Assembly (NCBI GenBank): GCA_002415895.1
Contig: DIAV01000352.1
Coordinates: forward strand, 1 to 10,340
Length of the DNA: 10,340 nt
Reading direction: 5' to 3'
DNA from: Anaerolineales bacterium UBA5069
GTDB lineage: Bacteria > Chloroflexota > Anaerolineae > Caldilineales > Caldilineaceae
Within the stretch, counting starts at the first letter, position 1; the number at the start of each line of letters is the position of its first letter. This document shows, piece by piece, positions 1 through 10,340 of the stretch. Below the pieces are notes generated by a model that saw only the letters and a list, made by a program, of their open reading frames with translations, was not told the origin of the DNA and ran no database searches. Made by a program: the position numbers and the translations under genes.

Positions 1-33
1 TTCGAGAAGCCCTGGGCCCGCTCTACATTCAGA

Positions 34-62
34 TAGACAGTGGCGCGCCTGCATGCTACAAT
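34..62 (+). promoter_or_regulatory. Sigma-70-type promoter of the first cell-wall enzyme gene
   Basis: A -35 hexamer TAGACA (34-39, five of six consensus bases) is followed after 17 bases by a -10 hexamer TACAAT (57-62). A TG dinucleotide at 54-55 gives an extended -10. Transcription would begin near 69-70, leaving a leader of about 125 bases before the ATG at 195. Spacing and both boxes fit the housekeeping consensus. The -10 lies inside the first unit of a GGCGCGCC-containing repeat, which could be coincidence or could link the repeats to regulation. Confidence 0.55.
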
Positions 63-108
63 GGCGACAGCGGCGCGCCATGAGGTGGCGCGCCCGCATC
101 TACAGTGC
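36..108 (+). repeat. Cluster of three degenerate GGCGCGCC-containing repeat units
   Basis: The 8-base palindrome GGCGCGCC occurs at 42-49, 72-79 and 87-94, and again at 197-204 inside the first codons of the gene. Flanking bases are also repeated. GACAG[T/C]GGCGCGCC is shared by 36-49 and 66-79. TGGCGCGCC[T/C]GCAT followed by CTACA[A/G]TG is shared by 41-63 and 86-107, with one base deleted in the second copy. The copies start 30 and 20 bases apart. They may be protein-binding sites around the promoter or remnants of a short interspersed repeat. The same octamer occurs singly inside genes (for example 560-567 and 5996-6003), so it may also simply be common in this genome. Confidence 0.5.
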
Positions 109-182
109 AACCTGAACAAAAACCCACACCCCCTTTCATCGTGCCCTTGGCAAGCATTGCTGCACGCATCGAGTAAGGCAAC

Positions 183-189
183 GAGGAGA
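183..189 (+). promoter_or_regulatory. Strong Shine-Dalgarno site fixing the start of the first enzyme gene
   Basis: GAGGAGA ends five bases before the ATG at 195 and is the best ribosome-binding match in this leader. It fixes the start at this ATG and therefore the absence of a signal peptide in the product. Confidence 0.7.
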
Positions 190-194
190 TCGTT

Positions 195-3100
195 ATGGCG
201 CGCCATCTTCTGGACAGCGAATACATCTTTGGCATCCATGAGCCCGGTGGTGAAGGCCACATGCTCGAACTGGGACGCCCAGGCTGGATCGTCTTCACCG
301 AAGCCATCGGCGCGAGCCCAACCGACATGGGAGGCCGCGATTATCGCCCCTGGAGCGACAAAGGTCTCGGCGTGATCGTGCGGCTGAACAACGGCTACCA
401 TCCCGCCGGCACAATCCCCAACGCTGCACACTACGCCGACTTTGCCGCGCGTTGTGCAAACTTCGTCGCCAACAGCCCTGGCTGCAAGATCTGGATCATT
501 GGCAACGAGATGAACTTTGCCATCGAGCGGCCCCAGGCCGCGCCGGATTTTGAGCAGCCGGCGCGCCCCACAAGTCCCCTGCCCGCCCCTGGACCTACCA
601 CACCGCCTGCGCCCGCCAACGGCAGTAACAGCGGCTGGCTCAACTGGTTCAAGCGCACCCTCAAGCCAAACGGCAGCAGCCAGCCCACAGACCCAATTGA
701 CCCCTTTGGACGTGGGCTGCCTGACCGCTTCAACGTGATCCATGACCCCGCAAGCGCTGCCCCCAAACCTTTGCCGCCCGACGTCGATGGCGTCAACGCC
801 GACTCGGCCATGCTCTCCGACGGGGCTGGCGAAGTCATTACGCCGCAGATGTACGCACAGTGCTACAAGCTCTGCCGCGAGCGCATTCAGACAGTGCAAG
901 GGCATGGCACCGACAAGGTGATCGTGGGCGCCGTCGCGCCGTGGAATAACCAGACACGCTATTCCGGTAACGAAAACGGCGACTGGGTCAAGTATTTCAA
1001 GGACATTCTTCTGGCGATTGGGCCGGATCGCTGCGACGGCTTCTCTATTCACACCTACACGCACGGGCAGGACGCCAACCTTGTCACCAACGAAGACAAG
1101 ATGGCGCCCCCCTTTGACAATCGCTACTATCACTTTCGCGCCTATCAGGATTTCATGCGCGCCGTGCCCGCAACCATGCGCCACCTGCCTGCCTATCTTA
1201 CCGAGACGGATCAGGATGAAGAGTGGCTGGATCGCAACATTGCCTGGGTGCAGCGCGCCTATGGCGAGATCAACTGGTGGAACCGGCAAACAGGCAATCA
1301 GCAGATTCACTCCGTGATCCTCTATCGCTGGCCGCGCATTGACAAGTGGTACATCGAGGGCAAACAGGGCGTGATCGATGACTTCCGCGAGGCCATGAAG
1401 GAAGCCTACAAGTGGCAGCGCACGCCCGCACCGCCCCTCGCCGTAACGGCGGGCGACCAACTGCGCACAAAGGATTGGCTCAACCTGCGCGCCACGCCCG
1501 CGGGCACGGTTGTGGGGCAAACACCGGCGCGTGCGCTGGCCAAAGTCATCAACGGCGCGGCCACCCTGGCCGAAGGCGTCTACTGGTGGGCTGTGGAAGC
1601 GCCCATCCTCGACGGCACCATGAAGAAGGGCTGGCTGGCGCAGGAGAGCCCACAGGGGTTGACGTTGCTCGAGCGCGTCGCAACAAACCCCATCGTCACG
1701 CCGCCCGTCACGCCGCCGACAGAACCACCTGCACCGCCAAATACAGCACCGATCAAGGTGGGCGCCAAAGTGCGCACACTGGACTTCGTCCGCCTGCGCA
1801 AGAGCCCGGGCATCTCCAACAAACCAGCCGATGATGTCGTGGCCGAGGTTCCTGCCGGCACCGAATTCAAAGTGACCGATGGCCCCGCCAGCAATGATGC
1901 GTTGCGCTGGTGGTATGTGGAAGAGGGCAAGCTGGACGGCAGGCTGCTGGAAGGGTGGATGGCCGAGGCCTCGCCCAACAACATTCAATTGCTTGAGGTT
2001 ATCCCCGCCGACATTGGGGGCAACCCAATCAATCCCGAAGACCCCGGCGAACCCAGCGGTCCGCCCCCCTTTGACGTGGGCGACCGCATTATTACGGTCA
2101 ACTTTGTGCGCTTCCGCAAGACGCCCGGCACCCTCTCCAAACCGGCGGATGACGTCATTGCCGAGCTGCCGCCGAACCTGCTTGGCATTGTGCGCGGCGG
2201 GCCCCAAATTATTGACGGCATGCGCTGGTGGCAGATTGATATGCCCGTGGCGGGTGTGCAGCGCACAGGCTGGGCGGGTGACGAAGCCCCCAATGGCATC
2301 AAACTGCTCGACAAAGCCCCGGCCACCGTCACGCCGCCGTTGGCCTCATTCAACTTCAAGGTGGGCGACATCGTCATCGCGCGCACGGCCGTGAATGTGC
2401 GCAAATCGGCGGGCATGTTGGGCAAACCGGCTGATGACCTGCTGGGCTACTTTGACACGCGCACCACCCTCAACATTGTTGACGGCCCCAACGAGGCCGA
2501 CGGTGTGCGCTGGTGGCGCGTGGGCGGCATTACGCTGGCGCGTGGCGAGGTGATTGGCTGGCTTGCCGAAAAGCTCATCGACGGCACGCTGCTGATTGGG
2601 CCGCCCGCACCACTCCCAGGCACAGCAATACCCGATCCCGCCAGGAAGCTCTATTTACATGCGCCCTTTATTGGCGACTTTGGTATCTCGCAACTGTGGG
2701 GCGAGAATCCCCAAATCTACAGCCGCTTCACCTATGACGGCGTCTCCCTCAAAGGCCACAACGGTATCGACTTCCTCACTCCCATGGGTACGCCACTCGC
2801 CGCCGTGGACGCAGGCGTCGTGGCAGACGCCATCTTTGGGGACCCGGGCGGCTTCGGCAATTACGTCAAGATCATTCACAACTGGGGCGAGTCGGTCTAT
2901 GCCCACATGGACAATATCACCGTCACCAAGGGCAAGCAGCTTGAGAAGGGCGAAGTGATTGGCGTCTCGGGCAACACAGGCTTCAGTGGCGGCCCGCATC
3001 TGCACTTCGCGATTCGCGTGGCCCCCTATGTGCGCGCCGACGGCTGGGGCGGCTTCAGCGATCCGCTGCCCTACATGCGCCCCGAGGATGTGCATATGCC

Positions 3101-3212
3101 ATCCTATGTGCTGCGCGACGTGGTGCCCACCGATTCGGTCAGCCCCGAGCCCGCCCCGCATGACTTTGCGCCGGGTATGGGACCCGAGGTACCGGGAGTT
3201 CGACGGCCGTAA
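195..3212 (+). CDS. Modular cell-wall hydrolase: GH-A-like barrel, four SH3b repeats, M23 peptidase
   Basis: A 1005-residue predicted peptidoglycan endopeptidase. Residues 1-~400 form a domain shared with the product of 3440-7429. It begins FGIHEPGGE and carries the motif IGNEMN (E105) and the motif TETD (E337). These positions fit the acid/base and nucleophile glutamates of clan GH-A TIM-barrel glycosidases, but the family assignment is inference. A Pro-rich insert (~114-170) interrupts this domain and is absent from the paralogue. Four SH3b-like repeats follow at about 420-495, 523-602, 629-708 and 724-802, probably binding wall or peptide, with Pro-rich linkers between the earlier ones. 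The M23/LytM domain (~845-945) is complete: H855 and D859 (HNGID), H904 (YAHM), H935 and H937 (HLH). This ligand spacing closely matches LytM, so a Zn-dependent endopeptidase cutting peptide cross-bridges is likely. A ~60-residue Pro/acid-rich tail ends the protein. No signal peptide or membrane segment is visible. A strong Shine-Dalgarno site supports the start. Confidence 0.9.
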   Translation: MARHLLDSEYIFGIHEPGGEGHMLELGRPGWIVFTEAIGASPTDMGGRDYRPWSDKGLGVIVRLNNGYHPAGTIPNAAHYADFAARCANFVANSPGCKIWIIGNEMNFAIERPQAAPDFEQPARPTSPLPAPGPTTPPAPANGSNSGWLNWFKRTLKPNGSSQPTDPIDPFGRGLPDRFNVIHDPASAAPKPLPPDVDGVNADSAMLSDGAGEVITPQMYAQCYKLCRERIQTVQGHGTDKVIVGAVAPWNNQTRYSGNENGDWVKYFKDILLAIGPDRCDGFSIHTYTHGQDANLVTNEDKMAPPFDNRYYHFRAYQDFMRAVPATMRHLPAYLTETDQDEEWLDRNIAWVQRAYGEINWWNRQTGNQQIHSVILYRWPRIDKWYIEGKQGVIDDFREAMKEAYKWQRTPAPPLAVTAGDQLRTKDWLNLRATPAGTVVGQTPARALAKVINGAATLAEGVYWWAVEAPILDGTMKKGWLAQESPQGLTLLERVATNPIVTPPVTPPTEPPAPPNTAPIKVGAKVRTLDFVRLRKSPGISNKPADDVVAEVPAGTEFKVTDGPASNDALRWWYVEEGKLDGRLLEGWMAEASPNNIQLLEVIPADIGGNPINPEDPGEPSGPPPFDVGDRIITVNFVRFRKTPGTLSKPADDVIAELPPNLLGIVRGGPQIIDGMRWWQIDMPVAGVQRTGWAGDEAPNGIKLLDKAPATVTPPLASFNFKVGDIVIARTAVNVRKSAGMLGKPADDLLGYFDTRTTLNIVDGPNEADGVRWWRVGGITLARGEVIGWLAEKLIDGTLLIGPPAPLPGTAIPDPARKLYLHAPFIGDFGISQLWGENPQIYSRFTYDGVSLKGHNGIDFLTPMGTPLAAVDAGVVADAIFGDPGGFGNYVKIIHNWGESVYAHMDNITVTKGKQLEKGEVIGVSGNTGFSGGPHLHFAIRVAPYVRADGWGGFSDPLPYMRPEDVHMPSYVLRDVVPTDSVSPEPAPHDFAPGMGPEVPGVRRP

Positions 3213-3235
3213 CCGCCCAGGCGTCTGCGCAATCA

Positions 3236-3273
3236 AAGCCTCGCTTCCTCCGCCGAAGCGAGGCTTCTTTATT
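3236..3273 (+). terminator. Intrinsic terminator after the M23 enzyme gene
   Basis: A perfect 12-base-pair stem (3236-3247 with 3255-3266, AAGCCTCGCTTC and its complement) closes a 7-base loop and is followed by CTTTATT. It begins 23 bases after the TAA stop. It separates the transcript of the first enzyme from that of its paralogue, whose -10 box lies only 15 bases beyond the stem. Confidence 0.85.
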
Positions 3274-3278
3274 CCCTA

Positions 3279-3287
3279 TGCTATAAT
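3279..3287 (+). promoter_or_regulatory. Extended -10 promoter of the amidase gene
   Basis: TGCTATAAT is a perfect -10 hexamer (TATAAT, 3282-3287) with the extended TG motif. No recognisable -35 box lies 16-18 bases upstream; that position is occupied by the right arm of the preceding terminator. Transcription would start near 3294 and leave a leader of about 145 bases. The core ATGCTA[C/T]AAT is the same as in the promoter proposed for the paralogous gene at 34-62. Confidence 0.55.
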
Positions 3288-3413
3288 CGCGCACATCCTG
3301 CGGCTGCGGCGCTTGGCCGGTCGCGCATGTTTGCGCGCCCCACAGCGTGCGGCGTGCACACCCGCCGCCGCCAAACCGCCGTTGAGACACGCTTTCGCCA
3401 CTTGCCACATTTG

Positions 3414-3427
3414 CCGAGGATCCTCGG
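3414..3427. promoter_or_regulatory. Perfect 14-base palindrome just before the amidase gene start
   Basis: CCGAGGATCCTCGG is a perfect palindrome ending 12 bases before the ATG at 3440. As DNA it could be an operator for a dimeric repressor. As RNA it could fold into a 5-base-pair hairpin with a GATC loop that buries GAGGA (3416-3420), the only purine-rich ribosome-binding candidate nearby, which is itself far (19 bases) from the ATG. The palindrome is plain in the sequence; its role is inference. Confidence 0.4.
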
Positions 3428-3439
3428 TTACCTATCAAC

Positions 3440-7429
<3,990 letters not shown>

Positions 7430-7447
7430 CGGGTGATCAACATGACA

Positions 7448-7577
7448 GCAACAGTTCGACGCAAGGGCGCAGAGGCGCAGAGGAACGCAAAGACAAGCAA
7501 CAACAAGAACCGCCCATCTTGCAGTTGCTTGTCTTTGCGTTCCTTTGCGCCTCTGCGCCTTTGCGTCGAACTGTTGC
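7448..7577. repeat. 130-base inverted repeat, MITE-like palindromic element
   Basis: Two 53-base arms (7448-7500 and 7525-7577) are complementary at 51 of 53 positions and flank a 24-base centre that can form its own short CAAGA/TCTTG stem. Both mismatches are G opposite T, so in a + strand transcript every arm position would pair, two of them as G-U. The arms contain a tandem GGCGCAGA octamer (7466-7473 and 7474-7481) and the GCGCAGAGGCGC / ACGCAAAG wording that I recall from mobile palindromic repeats in Chloroflexota, cyanobacteria and other phyla. It codes for no transposase, and I see no clear target-site duplication. It starts 18 bases after the amidase stop and ends 28 bases before scpA. 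Confidence 0.85.
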
Positions 7578-7605
7578 GCCTGTGCGTTGAGCCGTTGGTC
7601 CAGCC

Positions 7606-8346
7606 ATGCTGACACCCTCGCCCCTTGGCTCCGCCTATCCCGTCTCGCTGCCCGTCTTCGCCGGCCCGCTGGACCTGCTTCTGCGCCTCATCGAGACGCA
7701 GGCGCTGGAGATTAGCACCGTGAGTCTGGTCGCCGTGACCGACCAATACCTGCGCACGGTGGAAGCGCTCGAGGATGTCGATCCCGGCGCGCTGGCCGAT
7801 TTTCTCGTGATTGCCTCGCGGCTGGTCTACATCAAGTCGCGCAGCCTGCTGCCGCAGCCGCGCCCAATTGACGAGGAAGACGACGAGGAAGAGCCTGCCG
7901 ACGCGCTTGTGCGGCAACTCATCGAGTACCGCCGCTTCAAGGAAGTTGCCGCGCAACTGCGCACGCGCGAAGAGCAGCGGCTGCGCGTCTACGTGCGCAC
8001 CGCGCCCCCGCCCGAGCTTGAACGTCGCCTGGAACTGGGCGAACTCAACCTCGATCACCTTGTCAATGTGCTCAGGCGCGTGCTCACACGCGTCATCACA
8101 CAGCCCGTGCTGCCGCGTGTCAAGACCTACCCCGTCACCGTCGCCGAGCAGATTGTCATTGTGCGCGCCACACTTGTCGCGGCGGGGCAGTCACTCACCT
8201 TCGTGGACCTGCTCTCGGCGCAAACGAGCCGGCTGGAGGTCATTGTCACTTTCCTCGCCGTGCTCGAGCTCATCAAGCAGCGCGAAGTGCGCGCCGAGCA
8301 GCAAGACGCCTTCTCGGAAATCATCCTCACACACGTTCCGGCGTAA
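7606..8346 (+). CDS. scpA: Segregation and condensation protein A (kleisin)
   Basis: ScpA is the kleisin subunit that bridges the heads of the SMC dimer and, with ScpB, forms the condensin that compacts and separates chromosomes. The 246-residue length is normal. The N-terminal SMC-binding region carries the family signature FAGPLDLLLRLIE (18-30) and TDQYL (45-49), then ADFLVIASRLVYIKSRSLLP (64-83). An acidic linker lies at 89-99. The C-terminal winged-helix region (~175-245) ends in the expected VTFLAVLELIKQREV and FSEI motifs. The ATG at 7606 places the core motif at the usual distance, but no good Shine-Dalgarno sequence precedes it. No promoter is evident in the 28 bases between the inverted repeat and the start, so transcription may come from within or before the repeat. 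No scpB is present downstream; a terminator follows directly. Confidence 0.94.
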   Translation: MLTPSPLGSAYPVSLPVFAGPLDLLLRLIETQALEISTVSLVAVTDQYLRTVEALEDVDPGALADFLVIASRLVYIKSRSLLPQPRPIDEEDDEEEPADALVRQLIEYRRFKEVAAQLRTREEQRLRVYVRTAPPPELERRLELGELNLDHLVNVLRRVLTRVITQPVLPRVKTYPVTVAEQIVIVRATLVAAGQSLTFVDLLSAQTSRLEVIVTFLAVLELIKQREVRAEQQDAFSEIILTHVPA

Positions 8347-8381
8347 GGGGCAAAATCCCGCCCCCCTCTACAAACACAATA

Positions 8382-8415
8382 ACAAAGAGGGACGCCGCGC
8401 GGCGTCCCTCTTTGT
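8382..8415. terminator. Bidirectional terminator between scpA and the META lipoprotein gene
   Basis: A perfect 34-base palindrome. It folds into a stem of about 15 base pairs with a 4-base CGCG loop and has CTCTTTGT as its trailing end on both strands. It begins 35 bases after the scpA stop and lies 26 bases from the stop of the convergent lipoprotein gene, so it can serve both transcripts. Confidence 0.88.
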
Positions 8416-8441
8416 ATCCTTCACTATTCCTGCGCCTGCGG

Positions 8442-9272
8442 CTACCCAGCCACATACGACGCAATCAGCGCGCCGTCGGCCGTGCGCAGCTCCAGCGTGT
8501 CGCCGGTAATGCTCCACGTGCCCGCCTGCGGCAGCATCTGGAGATAGGCCGCTTCCTGCGCCATTTCGGCGGGGTTCTCACACGCCATCATCGTCGAGAT
8601 GCCCTGCATAATCGTGATCGTCTCGCCATCAACCGTGAAGCCCATGCTGTAGTTGTTGCAGGCCTTGCCCGACAACGTGCCATCTTCGCCAAAGAGGGCG
8701 GTGATGCTGGTGCCTTCGGCCACAGTCTCCACGCCATCGTTGCCATTGTTCACACTAACGGCGTTCCAGGTTGTGCCAACCAGCGCGACCGGCACAACTT
8801 CACTAAAGGTGGCGATGATATTCTGGTCAGCATTCCACAGATTGAGTGTGCCCATTGCGGCCTCGAAGCCGGTCACATTCGCGAGCATGGCGAAGAAAAG
8901 CGGCTCAACGTCTGCACCCGGCCCCTCACACGCCATCATTGTGGAAGCGGCCGGCCCAAAGGCGAGACCGCTCTGCCCTTCCACTGTGGCAGAAGCATTG
9001 TAGCGATTACAGCCACCCGAACCCGAAGCGCTGCCATCGGCAAAGGACATTGTCACATCAGCGCCTTCGGCGATGGGGGCCAGCGTGCCATCCTCACCGG
9101 CAATTTGCGTCAACTGCCAGGTCGTGCCTTCGAGCACTGTATTTGCACCTTCCGACGCGGCAGGCACTGTGCCGCCGCCATTATCCACAGGCGCAGCAAC
9201 CGGCACGCAGGCCGCTGCCAGCACCATGACAAACAACACGCCTATCATGAGCATCAGTCTGCGACTCTTCAT
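8442..9272 (-). CDS. Lipoprotein with two META (HslJ-like) domains
   Basis: A 276-residue predicted secreted lipoprotein. The N-terminus has MKSRR followed by a hydrophobic segment (6-21) and a lipobox-like LAAAC with C22 as the lipidated cysteine. A short Gly/Ala/Pro linker (23-45) follows. Two tandem META domains then occupy about 47-156 and 163-275, each opening with GTTW (49-52; 166-169). Each also has a GGCNR- or KACNNY-type motif (C88; C205) and an STMMAC motif (C115; C231), giving one possible disulfide per domain. META domains occur in HslJ, a heat-inducible lipoprotein linked to novobiocin resistance; the function here is unknown. A GAGG ribosome-binding site (complement of 9281-9284) lies 8 bases before the ATG and supports the start. 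The gene lies 62 bases downstream of hisF on the same strand, so co-transcription is possible, but I see no functional link. Confidence 0.88.
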   Translation of the reverse strand: MKSRRLMLMIGVLFVMVLAAACVPVAAPVDNGGGTVPAASEGANTVLEGTTWQLTQIAGEDGTLAPIAEGADVTMSFADGSASGSGGCNRYNASATVEGQSGLAFGPAASTMMACEGPGADVEPLFFAMLANVTGFEAAMGTLNLWNADQNIIATFSEVVPVALVGTTWNAVSVNNGNDGVETVAEGTSITALFGEDGTLSGKACNNYSMGFTVDGETITIMQGISTMMACENPAEMAQEAAYLQMLPQAGTWSITGDTLELRTADGALIASYVAG

Positions 9273-9334
9273 TGTATTTTCCTCTCACCATTCTTGCTTC
9301 GGATTTTGGATGTAAAACAGGTTATTCGGCTTGC

Positions 9335-10177
9335 CTAGCTGGGACGGGGGGCGCCCCGCATTTGTTCCCAAACATGCCAGTTTGCTGCAGCGTTGGCCAC
9401 AATGCGCACGGGTGCGCCCGCGGCCGCGACATGCTGCTTCACTTCGGCAATGCTCAGTTCCTGAAAGTGAAAGAGACTGGCCGCCAGCGCCGCCGCCGCG
9501 CCGCCTTCCAGCAGCGCAGTGGCAAAGTGCGCCGCTGTGCCCGCGCCACCCGATGCGATCACCGGAATGTTGACAGTGCTTGCCACGGCATGCGTCAGCG
9601 GAATGTCGTAGCCGCGCTTCGTGCCATCGCAATCCATGGATGTGAGCAATATTTCGCCCGCGCCGCGCTGTTCGGCTTCGTAGGCCCACGCAATGGCATC
9701 GATGCCCGTGTTTCTGCGCCCACCCGCCACATAGACATCCCAGCCCTCGCCGCGCGCCGCAAGCTCGTCGCCGGTGCGCCGGCGCGCGTCGATGGCAACC
9801 ACAATGCACTGGCTGCCAAAGCGCGTTGCCGCTTCACTAATGACGGCGGGGTTGTGCACGGCGGCGCTGTTAATGCTCACCTTGTCGGCCCCGGCAATCA
9901 GGATGTCACGCATGTCCTCCACAGTGCGAATGCCGCCGCCCACAGTGAACGGGATAAAGACCGTGTCGGCCACACGGCGCACCATGTCACTGACAATCGC
10001 GCGCGCTTCGTGCGTTGCCGTAATGTCGAGAAAGACCAACTCATCGGCCCCCTCACGGTCGTAGACCTGCGCCTGCGCAACCGGATCGCCTGCGTCTACG
10101 AGGTCCACAAAGTTGACACCCTTGACGACACGACCGTTTTTGACATCCAGGCAGGGAATGATGCGCCGTGCCAGCAT
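9335..10177 (-). CDS. hisF: Imidazole glycerol phosphate synthase, cyclase subunit
   Basis: HisF is a TIM barrel that joins ammonia from the HisH glutaminase to PRFAR, making imidazole glycerol phosphate and AICAR in histidine synthesis. The 280-residue protein opens with [12 protein letters not shown], so catalytic D11 sits at its standard number, and the second catalytic Asp is D130 in VVAIDARR. Phosphate-binding motifs are visible: VGGGIRT (79-85), AGGRRNTG (151-158), [12 protein letters not shown] (178-189) and IASGGAG (207-213). I chose the ATG at 10177, not the in-frame ATG at 10210, because it gives the conserved N-terminus and has AAGGGG six bases upstream. The family normally ends near residue 255 with EVKQHL-type sequence; this protein has about 22 extra residues (259-280). 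No hisH, hisA or hisI is in the window, so the gene is apart from the usual his cluster unless these lie beyond 10340. Confidence 0.96.
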   Translation of the reverse strand: MLARRIIPCLDVKNGRVVKGVNFVDLVDAGDPVAQAQVYDREGADELVFLDITATHEARAIVSDMVRRVADTVFIPFTVGGGIRTVEDMRDILIAGADKVSINSAAVHNPAVISEAATRFGSQCIVVAIDARRRTGDELAARGEGWDVYVAGGRRNTGIDAIAWAYEAEQRGAGEILLTSMDCDGTKRGYDIPLTHAVASTVNIPVIASGGAGTAAHFATALLEGGAAAALAASLFHFQELSIAEVKQHVAAAGAPVRIVANAAANWHVWEQMRGAPRPS

Positions 10178-10340
10178 GGTATGCCCCTTCGCTACGTGCG
10201 CGCTTGACACGAACCCAACAGAAACTCCATGATTAAGATGCGCTTGCTATCAACGCAGAACCCATTCCTACTGCGCCATCTCAATGCACATGCGACAGGG
10301 ATGCAAAGAAGGGCAAACGCAATATCGCAGAAAACAGCGG

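Noticed and set aside
7439..7586. A target-site duplication flanking the inverted repeat
   Set aside because: The bases directly outside the two arms (AACATGACA and GCCTGTGCG) do not match, so transposon-style insertion is not shown.
8412..9338. A 308-codon + strand open frame across the META lipoprotein gene
   Set aside because: Low-complexity translation without motifs. It crosses the terminator and lies opposite a gene with a good signal peptide and two domains.
9272..10207. A 311-codon + strand open frame opposite hisF
   Set aside because: HisF on the − strand is certain from its catalytic and phosphate-binding motifs; the + strand frame is its shadow.
10178..10210. A longer HisF starting at the in-frame ATG at 10210
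   Set aside because: It would add 11 unconserved residues before the universal [12 protein letters not shown] start, and the AAGGGG site fits the ATG at 10177.
10204..10233. A + strand promoter TTGACA, 18 bases, CATGAT, pointing out of the window
   Set aside because: The -35 is perfect but the -10 matches at only four of six bases, and no + strand coding start can be seen before the window ends.

Overview
The window is GC-rich bacterial DNA with five confident protein genes and no RNA genes. The most likely source is a member of the Chloroflexota (Anaerolineae/Caldilineae type). This is an inference from three things: very long modular cell-wall enzymes whose N-terminal barrel domain begins F-G-[IV]-H-E-P-G-G-E, a lipoprotein with two META domains, and an arrayed palindromic repeat of the 'GCGCAGAGGCGCA' kind. 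It has not been checked against any database.

Left part (1-7429): two large paralogous genes on the + strand. Each has its own transcription signals, and they are separated by a strong terminator and a new promoter. Both proteins start with the same ~370-400 residue domain, which looks like a clan GH-A TIM-barrel glycosidase with a Glu in a G-N-E motif and a second Glu in a T-E motif. After it they diverge. The first (195-3212) continues into four SH3b-like repeats and a complete M23/LytM metallopeptidase. The second (3440-7429) continues into an Ig-like domain, two peptidoglycan-recognition/amidase domains that have lost their zinc ligands, one intact amidase domain, two coiled coils and a C-terminal module resembling a cell-wall-binding repeat (CW_binding_2 type). 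Together they look like a matched pair of cell-wall remodelling enzymes, one cutting peptide cross-links and the other the amide bond to muramic acid, perhaps each with a glycosidase-like head. Neither shows a signal peptide.

Middle (7430-8441): a 130-base inverted repeat (53-base arms) lies between the amidase gene and scpA, the kleisin subunit of the SMC condensin. scpA ends at a perfectly palindromic terminator that can also serve the convergent gene on the other side.

Right part (8442-10340): two − strand genes, hisF (histidine biosynthesis, 10177 down to 9335) and then a two-META-domain lipoprotein (9272 down to 8442), 62 bases apart. They could be co-transcribed, although their functions are unrelated. 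Bases 10178-10340 hold the hisF leader and no gene I can support. Bases 1-194 hold the promoter and a small GGCGCGCC repeat cluster ahead of the first enzyme gene.
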